In this document: one piece after another, positions 1 to 8,004 of the stretch
Layout: every line of letters begins with the position of its first letter
How positions within the stretch are numbered: the stretch's first letter is position 1
Assembly (NCBI RefSeq): GCF_951230165.1
Contig: NZ_CATNVB010000022.1
Location: 1 to 43,125 of the forward strand
Reading direction: 5' to 3'
Length of the DNA stretch: 43,125 nucleotides
Source of the DNA: Lentilactobacillus sp. Marseille-Q4993
Lineage (GTDB): Bacteria; Bacillota; Bacilli; Lactobacillales; Lactobacillaceae
Made by a program: the position numbers and the translations under genes
Notes under the pieces: model-generated
Databases searched by the model: none
The model's input: the letters and a program-made list of their open reading frames with translations, nothing else
What the model was told of the DNA's origin: nothing

Positions 1-46
1 GGCCTTGATGATGGCTAATTTTTCTTATTTTTTACTGATAAAAGAA

Positions 47-94
47 AAACTGGATCATATTTTTCAAAAAGTCATGAAAAATATGATCCAGTTT
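47..94. terminator. Long perfect inverted repeat, probable terminator of an upstream gene
   Basis: Arms 47-65 and 76-94 are perfect 19-bp complements around a 10-base loop. A-rich on one side and T-rich on the other, it could terminate in either direction. The gene it serves would lie left of the window. Confidence 0.6.
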
Positions 95-101
95 ATTTAT
101 T

Positions 102-127
102 GGCGGGACTTATGTCCCGGCCTCTTT
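102..127 (+). terminator. Short GC-rich hairpin followed by a T run
   Basis: GGGAC (105-109), loop TTAT, GTCCC (114-118), with flanking GG/CC that can extend the stem, followed by CTCTTTTT. It looks like a second intrinsic terminator in tandem with the 47-94 repeat, just before the first gene. Confidence 0.5.
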
Positions 128-161
128 TTGATATCATTGAATTATGAAAGAGGGGCGGAAC

Positions 162-1232
162 ATGAAGCGATTGGCCAAGTGGATACTGTGGTTGTTGGTA
201 GTATTTCTGATGATTGTAGCTGGATATGTTGGGTACGTTTACCTTAGCTATCACCGACTACCAGATAATATTCAACTTAGTCCTAAGAATGAGACGGACC
301 GAGTTTTAAAACCAGGAACAAAGTATAAGGCAATGACATTTAACGTTGGTTACGGTGCCTATCCTCACAACTACACGTTTTTTATGGACGGTGGCTATTA
401 TTCGCGGGCGTTCAGCAAGCAAACGGTTAAGGACGATATAAATGGCTTTGTTGATGCAGTTAAAAGTGAAAATCCTGATATTGCTCTGTTTCAGGAAGTT
501 GATACGGATGGCGATCGGTCGCATCACGTTAATGAGGTTAAGTGGTTACAAACTCATTTGCCAACGTATTCGAGTGTGTTTGCCCAGAATTACGATTCGG
601 CCTACCTGTTTTATCCAATAACGCACCCAATTGGTAAAGCTAAGTCCGGAATCGTCACAATAGCTAAAACCAAAATTAACGACAGCACTCGGTACAAACT
701 ACCAATTGATACTAATTTCAGTAAGTTTTTTGATTTGGATCGAGCAATTTCAGTTACGCATATTCCGGTTAATAACGGTAAGCAGTTGGCTGTAATCAAC
801 GTTCATTTGTCAGCGTTTACCAAGAACCGAGCAGTACAAAAGGCCCAATTGAATAAGCTGTTTAATCAAATGACGAGTGAATATGATAAGGGTAATTACG
901 TAATGGTTGGTGGTGATTATAACCATGATATGCTCCAGGATAGTCCTAAGCTTTTTCACACTACTAGCAAACGGTTGAGTTGGACGCATCCATTCCCAAT
1001 TCAGCAGATTCCTAATCACTTTCATCTGGTTACCAAGGGTTTGAAAGCTGCAGGCATCCCATCAGTTAGAAACAATAATATTCCATACAAGCAGGGGAAA
1101 ACCTATGTTTCGTTCGCTGACGGTTTTATGATTTCGGATAACGTAAGGGCTGATTCAATTAGGGTGAAAAATCTTAAGTTTGCCCACTCAGATCACAATC
1201 CCGTTGTTATGCAGTTTGAACTGAAAAAGTGA
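162..1232 (+). CDS. Membrane-anchored endonuclease/exonuclease/phosphatase family protein
   Basis: A 356-residue protein of the metal-dependent EEP (DNase I-like) fold. The ATG at 162 is preferred over an in-frame ATG at 144 because GAGGGG lies at the right distance before it. Residues about 7-29 form one hydrophobic segment, so the catalytic domain should sit outside the membrane. Family motifs are in order: FQEVD with the metal-binding Glu near residue 112, GGDYNHD near 250-256 (Asp252, Asn254), and SDHNP with the catalytic Asp-His at 344-345. Relatives act on phosphodiesters or phosphomonoesters (nucleic acids, phospholipids, sugar phosphates); the substrate cannot be read here. It seems to be a single-gene unit, followed 50 bp later by a GNAT gene with its own ribosome binding site. 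Confidence 0.8.
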   Translation: MKRLAKWILWLLVVFLMIVAGYVGYVYLSYHRLPDNIQLSPKNETDRVLKPGTKYKAMTFNVGYGAYPHNYTFFMDGGYYSRAFSKQTVKDDINGFVDAVKSENPDIALFQEVDTDGDRSHHVNEVKWLQTHLPTYSSVFAQNYDSAYLFYPITHPIGKAKSGIVTIAKTKINDSTRYKLPIDTNFSKFFDLDRAISVTHIPVNNGKQLAVINVHLSAFTKNRAVQKAQLNKLFNQMTSEYDKGNYVMVGGDYNHDMLQDSPKLFHTTSKRLSWTHPFPIQQIPNHFHLVTKGLKAAGIPSVRNNNIPYKQGKTYVSFADGFMISDNVRADSIRVKNLKFAHSDHNPVVMQFELKK

Positions 1233-1282
1233 CTTAGGGCGTCGTTCATGAGATGATTATTTAAAATGACTAGGAGGACCTT

Positions 1283-1850
1283 ATGACCGTAAATTTAAAA
1301 CCGATTGACCGTCATTCGGCTGATTTTTCTGCAACTAAGCAGCTGTATCTAACGGCGTTCCCAAAGGAAGAGCGAATTCCAATGTGGTTTTTATTGTTGC
1401 GAAGTAAGCAAGACCAGGCTGAGTTTCTTGGAGTTTATGACGATGATATTTGGATTGGTTTAACATACTGCGTAACAAAGAACGACATTACTTACGTTTT
1501 CTTCCTGGCAATCGACGAAAATCAGCAGTCACGAGGATATGGTAGCCAAACACTGACGGCGATCAAGCAACGATACTCCACCAATCGAATTGGTTTGATG
1601 CTAGAAGAGGTCAAAAAAGACGCCCCCAATTATGAGCAGCGTCTTAAAAGAAAGCAGTTTTACCTAAAGAACGGGTTTGAAGAGACTGATTTTGTGATTA
1701 CCGAGGGGGAAAGTCCCTTATGAATTTATGTGCTTCAATGGCGAAATTTTGGGAGACGAATACTTAGAGCTTATCAATTCGTACGCTGGAATATGGTTGC
1801 GATGGTACATCGATACTAAGGTTCATGTTAAAGCAGAAAACCCAGAGTAG
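1283..1850 (+). pseudogene. GNAT-family N-acetyltransferase, apparently frameshifted near its 3' end
   Basis: ATG 1283 follows AGGAGG. The uninterrupted frame runs to TGA 1721-1723 (146 residues) and carries the acetyl-CoA loop of the GNAT fold (SRGYGS). Beyond the stop, another frame continues without a break to TAG 1848-1850 and reads like the normal C-terminal beta strand of such proteins (YEFMCFNGEILGDEYLELI). Removing one G from the five-G run at about 1702-1706 joins both parts into a 188-residue protein, a common length for this subgroup. The repaired gene overlaps the convergent crcB gene by 23 bp. It may be a recent mutation, a homopolymer that slips, or a sequencing error. The short version alone would lack the last strand. 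Substrate unknown. Confidence 0.7.
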
Positions 1851-2175
1851 CCGCGCCAACTCCTAAACCAATCGTCAGGATTAGGTACCAGCTAACCATC
1901 CGAATTTTTTGCTCTTTTAGTAGGCCGAGACATTCATTGATCATGGTAGAAAACGTGGTAAAGCCACCGCAAATCCCGACGCCTAAAAAGACGCTCCAAT
2001 TTGGACTTCCCGTTAGCAAATTGGTAAAGAGGCCAAGAAAGAATGCCCCAATGATGTTGATTACCAGCGTGGCAATTGGAAAACCGGTCATCTTGTGCTG
2101 GTTGATTAATTTGGTTATGTCATAGCGGGCAATAGCACCAACTGCGGCCCCTAAACCAGCCAATAAATAGTTCAT
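1828..2175 (-). CDS. crcB: Fluoride channel subunit, CrcB/Fluc family (second of pair)
   Basis: A 115-residue, four-helix membrane protein of the Fluc family, which exports fluoride as a dual-topology dimer. The start at 2175 follows GAGGG at proper spacing; a longer reading from 2217 would lie inside the neighbour. Visible family features are the N-terminal GAIARY segment and GGFTTFSTM in the third helix, which matches the GxFTTFS pore signature. It starts one base after the stop of the other crcB gene, so translation is probably coupled. Pairs of unlike Fluc subunits in Gram-positive bacteria form heterodimers. Its 3' end overlaps the reconstructed GNAT gene on the other strand. Confidence 0.9.
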   Translation of the reverse strand: MNYLLAGLGAAVGAIARYDITKLINQHKMTGFPIATLVINIIGAFFLGLFTNLLTGSPNWSVFLGVGICGGFTTFSTMINECLGLLKEQKIRMVSWYLILTIGLGVGAATLGFLL

Positions 2176-2176
2176 T

Positions 2177-2563
2177 TTATTGCCCTCGCTTTCTGGTGAG
2201 GGTAATTTTGTTACCAAGTTTTGAACCTAATAATGCAAACAGCAATCCAACGGCCAAGCTACTAACTAAGTAAATAATGGCAGTAAAAATTTGGTGGTTA
2301 GAAACTAACTTTATAATTTCAACTGAAAATGATGAAAACGTGGTGAAAGCACCAATCATCCCGGTCCCAAGGGCGAGGGTGAGTTGGGCAGGAAATCGCT
2401 GAGATACTGCTAGCGAAGAGTTGATAAGTGCAAGAATAAAACAACCAATTACATTGATGGTGATTGTAGCAAATGGGAACGATGAATTGGGAATTAAATT
2501 ATCAAGGCCTAAGCGAGCCGCTCCGCCTAAAAACGCGAAAAGGCCAATAAGAATTTCATCCAT
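2177..2563 (-). CDS. crcB: Fluoride channel subunit, CrcB/Fluc family (first of pair)
   Basis: A 128-residue Fluc protein with four predicted membrane helices. ATG 2563 is preceded by AGGAGGAG at ideal spacing. Motifs: GGAARLGLD near the N terminus and GAFTTFSSF in helix 3. It leads a two-gene unit with the second crcB, and the two proteins probably assemble as an antiparallel heterodimer. No sequence resembling the fluoride riboswitch could be recognised in the leader between 2564 and 2647, so the pair may be constitutive or controlled otherwise. Confidence 0.9.
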   Translation of the reverse strand: MDEILIGLFAFLGGAARLGLDNLIPNSSFPFATITINVIGCFILALINSSLAVSQRFPAQLTLALGTGMIGAFTTFSSFSVEIIKLVSNHQIFTAIIYLVSSLAVGLLFALLGSKLGNKITLTRKRGQ

Positions 2564-2647
2564 GCTGACTCCTCCTGAAAAGTCTTAGTCTCTAAATGAT
2601 AACGCTGAGAAGGGAAATTTTCATAAAATTATTTTTTGAAAATGCTA

Positions 2648-2675
2648 TTGACTTTCGCGTAGCTATTCGTATAAT
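2648..2675 (+). promoter_or_regulatory. Promoter of the metA-metY T-box unit
   Basis: TTGACT at 2648-2653, a 16-bp spacer and TATAAT at 2670-2675. Transcription would begin near 2682, just before the T-box stem I. Confidence 0.75.
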
Positions 2676-2697
2676 TGGATTTAACTTAAAAATTAAT

Positions 2698-2965
2698 TAG
2701 ACGTAGATGAGAAGAGTAACATCGAAATGAGTAAGACAGAGAGCCTTGAAGTGGTGAGAGGGGCAACTCGAGGAGATGTGAAGATGAGCTCTGAGTCAGT
2801 TTGGCGGTCGTAAGGCTAGTCAAACCGGTGGCAACCGATACATTGCGGAGTTTTCCCAACAGAGAGCTTGTCGAGGTTGTTGCTGCGAAGTGACAACAAA
2901 TCAGGGTGGCATCACGAAGCTTTCGTCCCTTAGTCAGAAATGGCTATGTGGCGGAAGCTTTTTTA
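2698..2965 (+). promoter_or_regulatory. T-box leader, methionine-type, upstream of metA
   Basis: T-box landmarks are in order: AGTA (2715-2718), AGAGAGCC, GGTG loop, a GAA element followed after one base by ATG (2784-2786) as likely specifier codon, and the T-box core GGGTGGCATCACG (2904-2916). A terminator hairpin follows, arms about 2917-2928 and 2950-2960, with TTTTTTATTTT. In this riboswitch class uncharged tRNA pairs with specifier and core to favour the antiterminator. ATG agrees with the methionine genes downstream. The core reads TGGC rather than the TGGT expected for a tRNA with A73. Confidence 0.88.
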
Positions 2966-2991
2966 TTTTATAAAAATAGGAGTTGATTAAT

Positions 2992-3876
2992 ATGACAGCA
3001 AACGCAAAGAACGGATTGTTAGCAGCAGATGGTAAGTGGCAGAACAACAATTTAAAGGATCCATTATCAATATTGGTGTTGAATCTAATGCCGACAAAAC
3101 GGACGACTGAACGCCAATTTTTATCAACTTTTGATTTTATGGATAGGGATGTTGAACTTACTTTTTTGTACCCAAGAACTCATCACTTCAAGACGGTGTC
3201 AAAGGAAGATATTGAACGATGTTATTGTTGCCTAGATGATGTCTGTAACGAGCACTTTGATGGGATGATTACTACTGGAGCACCAGTCGAAACCTTAGCA
3301 TTTAGCCGAGTTGACTATATTCAGGAGTTAAAGCAAATCTTTGATTGGGCAGAAACTCATGTTACCGAAAGATTGTATGAATGTTGGGCAGCTCAAGCAG
3401 AATTATTCTTAGAATTTGGGGTTGAAAAACGACAGCTGCCAAACAAACTGTTTGGAATTTATGGTCCGGATAAAGTCGATGTTACCTCACCACTTCTTAA
3501 CGGTCTTGGCGGTAACTTTAAAATGCCTCAGTCAAGAAATACCGCCGCAGTCTGTAGCAGCCCAATTGAAGGGGTCAAGGTTGTGGCGAGCTCTGAACAG
3601 ACTGGCCCAATTATTCTTCGAGATGACGATAGTCAAGAAACGTTCTTTACTGGGCATCCTGAGTACACAGCAGAAACACTTTTACTTGAGTACCACCGGG
3701 ACTTAAATAAAGGAATCAAAATCAACAAACCGGAAAACTACTTTGTCGGAAATGACGAAGAACAAATCGACTATTCATGGCGAACAACTAGCCTACAACT
3801 TTATAACAATTGGATAAATTTAATAAAAAACACGAAAGAGGTAATTACAGATGACAGAAGAAAATTATCAGTTTGA
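2992..3876 (+). CDS. metA: Homoserine O-acyltransferase (MetA/HTS family), probably acetyl-CoA specific
   Basis: A 294-residue cytoplasmic enzyme that activates the hydroxyl of L-homoserine, first committed step of methionine synthesis. ATG 2992 follows AGGAG. Catalytic residues are in place: Cys131 in ECWAAQA, His222 and Glu224 in TGHPEY. Residue 100 in GAPVE is Glu. In characterised members of this fold, Glu here goes with acetyl-CoA use and Gly with succinyl-CoA use, so O-acetylhomoserine is the predicted product despite the family name. The last 26 bp overlap metY, whose enzyme uses O-acetylhomoserine. Expression should depend on the methionine T-box upstream. Confidence 0.92.
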   Translation: MTANAKNGLLAADGKWQNNNLKDPLSILVLNLMPTKRTTERQFLSTFDFMDRDVELTFLYPRTHHFKTVSKEDIERCYCCLDDVCNEHFDGMITTGAPVETLAFSRVDYIQELKQIFDWAETHVTERLYECWAAQAELFLEFGVEKRQLPNKLFGIYGPDKVDVTSPLLNGLGGNFKMPQSRNTAAVCSSPIEGVKVVASSEQTGPIILRDDDSQETFFTGHPEYTAETLLLEYHRDLNKGIKINKPENYFVGNDEEQIDYSWRTTSLQLYNNWINLIKNTKEVITDDRRKLSV

Positions 3877-5128
3877 AACCCTTCAGGTCCACGCAGGCCA
3901 AACCGTTGACGAAACTGGAGCCAGAGCAGTTCCAATCTATCAGACCACCTCATATGTATTTGATAGTCCAGAACAAGCGGCTGGAAGATTTGCCCTAACT
4001 GATCCAGGTAACATTTACACTCGATTAACTAACCCAACTACTGATGTTGTTGATAAACGAGTGGCAGCGCTGGAAAACGGAACTGCAGGGGTAACCCTTG
4101 CTACTGGTTCAGCTGCAATCGTTTCTGCAATCCTAAACGTTGCTGGTAAGGGTGACGAAATCGTTTCTGCAAGTACTTTGTATGGGGGAACCTTCGACCT
4201 GTTCAACGTAACATTACCAAGACTGGGAATTAAGACTCATTTCGTTGATCCAGATGAACCTGAGAACTTTGAAAAAGAAATCAACGATAAGACGAAGGCA
4301 CTTTACGTTGAAAGCATTGGTAATCCTGGAATTAATTTGGTGGACTTTGAGGTAATTGCTGATGTAGCTCATCGCCACGGGTTGATTTTGATTGTTGATA
4401 ACACGTTCGGAACACCTTACTTGGTGAAGCCACTTGACCATGGTGCAGATGTCGTCGTTCACTCAGCCACGAAGTTTATCGGTGGCCACGGAACTACGAT
4501 GGGTGGCGTTATCGTTGAGAAGGGGGATTTTGACTGGCAGGCAAGTGGTCGTTACCCAGGATTTACTGAGCCTAACGCTCAATATAATGGGTTAGTTTTT
4601 GGAGATCTTGGAGAGGCAGCGTTTACCACTAAGGTAAGAGCTGAATCATTACGAGACTTGGGTGCTACGATCAGTCCGTTCAACTCATTCTTATTATTAC
4701 AAGGACTCGAATCCTTATCGTTAAGGGTTGAACGCCATGTTGAAAATACCAAGAAGATTGTTGAATTCTTAGATAACCATCCTAAGGTTGCTTGGATCAA
4801 CTACCCTGGTTTGAAGAGTAGTAAGTACCATAAACTAGCCGAAAAGTACTTTCCAAAGGGAGTTGGCTCAATCTTCACTTTGGGGCTAACCGGTGGCGAA
4901 GAAGCGGGTAAGAAACTAATTGAGAATTTAAATCTGTTTTCATTATTAGCAAACGTGGCGGATGCCAAGTCATTGATTATTCACCCAGCGTCGACGACTC
5001 ATGCCCAACTGAACGATGAAGAACTTGAGGCTGCGGGGGTGACCCCAGACTTGATTCGAGTATCGGTTGGAATTGAGAATGCAGATGATTTGATTGCGGA
5101 CTTAAAGCAGGCGCTTGATAAGATATAA
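3851..5128 (+). CDS. metY: O-acetylhomoserine sulfhydrylase (PLP enzyme of the Cys/Met metabolism family)
   Basis: A 425-residue enzyme converting O-acetylhomoserine plus sulfide to homocysteine. ATG 3851 follows GAGG inside the end of metA, implying coupled translation. The pyridoxal-phosphate lysine is Lys208 in [11 protein letters not shown], and the cofactor-binding Asp lies in IVDNTFGTP. Length near 425 and the insert after the lysine ([10 protein letters not shown]) are typical of the OAH sulfhydrylase branch rather than the ~380-residue cystathionine synthases. With metA it forms a complete direct-sulfhydrylation module under one T-box. A strong terminator follows immediately. Confidence 0.92.
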   Translation: MTEENYQFETLQVHAGQTVDETGARAVPIYQTTSYVFDSPEQAAGRFALTDPGNIYTRLTNPTTDVVDKRVAALENGTAGVTLATGSAAIVSAILNVAGKGDEIVSASTLYGGTFDLFNVTLPRLGIKTHFVDPDEPENFEKEINDKTKALYVESIGNPGINLVDFEVIADVAHRHGLILIVDNTFGTPYLVKPLDHGADVVVHSATKFIGGHGTTMGGVIVEKGDFDWQASGRYPGFTEPNAQYNGLVFGDLGEAAFTTKVRAESLRDLGATISPFNSFLLLQGLESLSLRVERHVENTKKIVEFLDNHPKVAWINYPGLKSSKYHKLAEKYFPKGVGSIFTLGLTGGEEAGKKLIENLNLFSLLANVADAKSLIIHPASTTHAQLNDEELEAAGVTPDLIRVSVGIENADDLIADLKQALDKI

Positions 5129-5165
5129 AAAAAGTCATTTGGACCCCGTCCAAATGACTTTTTTG
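5127..5165 (+). terminator. Intrinsic terminator of metA-metY
   Basis: AAAGTCATTTGGAC (5131-5144), loop CCC, GTCCAAATGACTT (5148-5160), then TTTTT. The stem is perfect and starts directly at the metY stop codon. Confidence 0.95.
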
Positions 5166-5197
5166 TGAATATTGATCGTAGTGATTGAGTTTTGCAT

Positions 5198-5515
5198 CGC
5201 ACTACGTTTGCTCGCTGACATTTCTTAATTTGGTGCTTGAGGATTCTAGTGGGAAGTCGCTCACTAGGACAGCTCACCACAGCACTTTCCTCGCTTAAAT
5301 CAAAAGAATTACCGCGCACTGCGTTTGCTCGCTAATCCTTTTAAATTTAATGCTCGAAAAGTACCGCTGTGGTTCACTCACTATCTAGGACAGTTCACCA
5401 CAGCACTTTCCTTGCTTAAATAAAAAGGATTACCGCGCACGATGTTTGCTCGCTAATCCTTTTAAATTTAATGCTCGAAAAGTACCGCTGTGGCTCACTC
5501 ACTCTTACTTAAACT
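5198..5515. repeat. About 2.7 tandem copies of a ~120-bp hairpin-bearing unit
   Basis: Units begin near 5198, 5315 and 5436 (117 and 121 bp apart); the third is cut short where ybjQ ends. Copies two and three are nearly identical, the first is more diverged. Shared segments include TTTGCTCGCT, TTTTAAATTTAATGCTCG and CACCACAGCACTTTCC. Inside the units are inverted repeats: GCTGTGGT (5366-5373) with ACCACAGC (5397-5404), and AAAAGGATTA (5423-5432) with TAATCCTTTT (5454-5463). No convincing open frame covers the block. It fills the gap between two converging genes. Family unknown to me. Confidence 0.8.
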
Positions 5516-5828
5516 TCACCGCCGTACCATACGCCGCAACTGATTGCATATCAGTTCCAATCGATCCCGAATCAAATCGCATCATTACCACGGCATCGCC
5601 ACCCATTTCCTTGGCGTTGGCCTTCAGGCGATCAACTGCTTCGTTTCGAGCGTTATCCAGCATATCGGTGTAATCTTTGATTTCACCACCGACAATATTT
5701 TTTAATCCGGCCCCAATGTTTCGGACTAAGTTTTTTGATTGAGTAGTTAAACCGAAAACTTCACCGATGATTTCGTATTCCTGTCCAGGAATCTTTTCTG
5801 TTGTTGTAATAATAAAGTTGTCTGCCAT
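5505..5828 (-). CDS. YbjQ/UPF0145 family protein
   Basis: A 107-residue soluble protein of the YbjQ (heavy-metal-binding domain-like) family, whose members form small oligomers of unproven function. The start at 5828 follows GGGGGAATAAAG; an upstream in-frame ATG at 5870 lacks a site. Typical features are the N-terminal [20 protein letters not shown] strand segment, the central [10 protein letters not shown] helix, and the C-terminal [11 protein letters not shown] and YGTAVKF strands. It has its own promoter and stands alone. Its 3' end lies in the last, partial copy of the tandem repeat. Confidence 0.85.
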   Translation of the reverse strand: MADNFIITTTEKIPGQEYEIIGEVFGLTTQSKNLVRNIGAGLKNIVGGEIKDYTDMLDNARNEAVDRLKANAKEMGGDAVVMMRFDSGSIGTDMQSVAAYGTAVKFK

Positions 5829-5829
5829 C

Positions 5830-5972
5830 TTTATTCCCCCGTTAATTATTCTTATCAAAAAACCCACCAACCATGAGATTGATGGGGATGCATCTCAAAG
5901 ATTTTTCATGTGGTTGAAAAAGATCTCATCACGATGCACTTTTATTATATCGTGTTACGCAAGTAATCACAA
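5830..5972 (-). promoter_or_regulatory. ybjQ promoter and structured leader
   Basis: On the minus strand TTGTGA (5972-5967), 17 bp, TATAAT (5949-5944). The ~110-base leader carries an imperfect long inverted repeat, roughly 5888-5908 against 5917-5940, with the exact core GATTTTTC/GAAAAAGATC, so the mRNA should form a long hairpin before the ribosome binding site. Confidence 0.6.
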
Positions 5973-5998
5973 AATATTTTTACGAAAATAATCACAAA

Positions 5999-7336
5999 CT
6001 ACTTTGAAGCCTTTTCCTGAGCAGCTTGAGCTAAGATGTTGAGATAATTAAATGGTCGGTCAAACTGTGGTTGGAATAGCATATCAACCATTGCTAAATC
6101 ATCGATAGTGTTCTCATTTTGAATACATACAGATAGGGTGTTTGCTGACTGAGAAACATCATACATACTCATTAAAGCGCCACCCAGAATCTTTCGACTA
6201 TCTTTATCAAACACTAGTGACATAATAACTGGCTCAGTTGAAGGCATGAACTCTGGTCGGTAATTATCGTGAACGATAACTTGATCGGCGTTGATTCCTT
6301 GAGCTTTAGCCGCTTCGAGAGTCAACCCTGTCGCAACTGCTGTTCGGTCGTAAAGCATCAAACCAGATGATGATTGGGTTCCCATGTACTTAACGGTTGG
6401 TTTTTCAATATTCTTCCCAACCAGGATTCCTTGACGAACGGCGTTGGTTGCCAATGGAATATAAGCCAAGCTATGAGTTGGGTTGTAGTGAACGGCAACA
6501 CTGTCACCAGCTCCGAAGATATCTGGATCAGAAGTTTGCATATAATCGTTGGTGATTAAAGCACCATTCTTTTCCATATCTAGTTTGCCCTTAAATAAGT
6601 CGGTGTTAGGTCTGAAACCAACACATAGGATAACTAAATCAGCTTCGTAACTATTTTTGTTAGTGGTTACGGTTGTTGTGTCAGTTCCTGAAATTTCTTG
6701 AACTGTTTCACCAAGCCCAAGAGTAACTCCATTCTTTTGGAAATCTTCTTCAATGACATCAGTAAACTCTTTGTCGAAATATTTACTCATGATGCGATCA
6801 GCGCCATCAATCAAAGTGACTTCATAATCGGTCTTGCTGTAGGCTTCAGCCAATTCAGCGCCGATATAACCGGCACCGATAACGATAATTCGTTTTGCAC
6901 CAGCAGCCTTGCTAAATAGAGCTTGCGCGTGATTGTAGTTCTTGCAAAGATAAACGTTAGGGTTGTCTACCCCTTTAATTGGAGGGATAACTGGCCACGA
7001 ACCTGAAGTAGCAATCAGCTTGTCATAAGAATCTTCGAATTCGGTTCCGTCCGCAAGATTTTTAACGGTGATCTTCTTGTTGGTGTTATCAACGTTTTCA
7101 ACTGAATGTTGCATTTTAACGGTAGCGCCGAGTTGCTTTAGCTCCTCTGGACTGGAGTAAAATAGGCCTTGAGGATCCTTTACCTCTCCCCCGAGATAAA
7201 GGGCGATTCCACAAGAAAGAAATGAAATATTATCATTCTTTTCATAGACTGTTACCTCAGCGTCTGGGTGTTCTGCTAAGATAGTTTTAATGGCAAACGT
7301 TCCTGCGTGGGTACATCCGATTACGGCAATTTTCAT
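5999..7336 (-). CDS. nox: NADH oxidase, FAD-dependent (Npr/Nox family)
   Basis: A 445-residue flavoprotein of the pyridine nucleotide-disulfide reductase superfamily. The N terminus matches enterococcal-type NADH oxidase/peroxidase: His10 in GCTHAG and the redox-active Cys42 in SFLSCGIALY, which cycles as a sulfenic acid. A second Rossmann motif, VIGAGYIGAELAEAYS, binds NADH; GAGDSVAV near residue 276 contacts FAD; the C-terminal dimerisation domain is complete. Reaction: NADH plus O2 to NAD+ plus water, used to regenerate NAD+ and remove oxygen. Peroxidase or CoA-disulfide reductase activity cannot be excluded from sequence alone. The start at 7336 follows GAGGAGAT, and the promoter carries palindromes that suggest redox control. 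Confidence 0.88.
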   Translation of the reverse strand: MKIAVIGCTHAGTFAIKTILAEHPDAEVTVYEKNDNISFLSCGIALYLGGEVKDPQGLFYSSPEELKQLGATVKMQHSVENVDNTNKKITVKNLADGTEFEDSYDKLIATSGSWPVIPPIKGVDNPNVYLCKNYNHAQALFSKAAGAKRIIVIGAGYIGAELAEAYSKTDYEVTLIDGADRIMSKYFDKEFTDVIEEDFQKNGVTLGLGETVQEISGTDTTTVTTNKNSYEADLVILCVGFRPNTDLFKGKLDMEKNGALITNDYMQTSDPDIFGAGDSVAVHYNPTHSLAYIPLATNAVRQGILVGKNIEKPTVKYMGTQSSSGLMLYDRTAVATGLTLEAAKAQGINADQVIVHDNYRPEFMPSTEPVIMSLVFDKDSRKILGGALMSMYDVSQSANTLSVCIQNENTIDDLAMVDMLFQPQFDRPFNYLNILAQAAQEKASK

Positions 7337-7362
7337 GGTGTTATCTCCTCTAAAATATAGTT

Positions 7363-7419
7363 TGATGATTCACAATCATCATGTACTACTTATTTTATCC
7401 AAGTGGGATACACTGTCAA
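7363..7419 (-). promoter_or_regulatory. nox promoter with 19-bp operator-like palindrome at the start site
   Basis: On the minus strand TTGACA (7419-7414), 16 bp, TAAAAT (7397-7392), placing the start near 7384. Immediately downstream, TGATGATT (7363-7370), CAC, AATCATCA (7374-7381) is a perfect inverted repeat, a position where a bound repressor would block initiation. Confidence 0.7.
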
Positions 7420-7444
7420 GATAAAGCATTCACGGTTTTTTTAA

Positions 7445-7462
7445 TGTGAATTTTTATTCACA
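7445..7462. promoter_or_regulatory. Rex-like palindrome between nox and the divergent GNAT gene
   Basis: TGTGAATTTTTATTCACA is a perfect inverted repeat with a 6-base A/T centre and fits the core of the Rex (NADH-sensing repressor) site TTGTGAAnnnnnnTTCACAA apart from the outermost bases. A related partial site, TTGTTCACAA, lies at 7508-7517. It could serve nox, the plus-strand genes, or both. Confidence 0.55.
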
Positions 7463-7544
7463 AGGATATCCGTTTACGGACACATAGTTTGACCATATTC
7501 AAATTGGTTGTTCACAATCTAAATTTATTTTTGGTGTTGTTTTT

Positions 7545-8003
7545 ATGATTACTATTCACGTTGAAAAACAGGCAACTGAATTACTAATGAGTTATTTGCT
7601 GCTAGCGGATCCAGATAAAAAAGTTGTAAGTGATTATCTAACTGATGGTACCTTATTTTCAATTCGAAAAGATGATAAAATTGTTGGGGTAATTGTAGTC
7701 GTTCAAGAAGGCACCAATAAAATTGAAATTAAAAATCTAGCGGTTGATCCCAGATATCAGGGCCAAGGAGTCGCTACTACTGCTATTAGACTTGTGGAAA
7801 AATGGGCATTTGAGAGAGGAAACTCAACGATTACTGTTGGCACGGATAATTCCAGCCTGCAAAACATTGAGTTCTATCACAACCGAGGGTTTGAAGATGT
7901 TTTCGTAAAGCGGGGATTCTTTCTGAAGTATGACTTGCCAATTTACGAAAACGGGATAAGGGCTACGGACTTACTTATGTTTGAAAAGAAACTAGGAGAA
8001 TAA
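7545..8003 (+). CDS. GNAT-family N-acetyltransferase
   Basis: A 152-residue single-domain GNAT protein. The acetyl-CoA pyrophosphate loop is QGQGVATTA, after the beta-4 strand KIEIKNLAVDP; the later segment NIEFYHNRGFE is the usual alpha-4/beta-6 region. No good ribosome binding site precedes ATG 7545 (the leader is T/G rich), so an internal ATG at 7587 is possible, although the fold begins before it. It ends one base before the start of the pseudouridine synthase gene, so the two are probably co-transcribed. Substrate unknown. Confidence 0.8.
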   Translation: MITIHVEKQATELLMSYLLLADPDKKVVSDYLTDGTLFSIRKDDKIVGVIVVVQEGTNKIEIKNLAVDPRYQGQGVATTAIRLVEKWAFERGNSTITVGTDNSSLQNIEFYHNRGFEDVFVKRGFFLKYDLPIYENGIRATDLLMFEKKLGE

Positions 8004-8004
8004 G

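Noticed and set aside
2564-2647. Possible fluoride riboswitch in front of the crcB pair
   Set aside because: I looked for the conserved fluoride aptamer segments on the minus strand and could not find them.
5446-5673. Plus-strand 75-residue frame across the tandem repeat and ybjQ
   Set aside because: It is antisense to ybjQ and starts in the repeat with no ribosome binding site.
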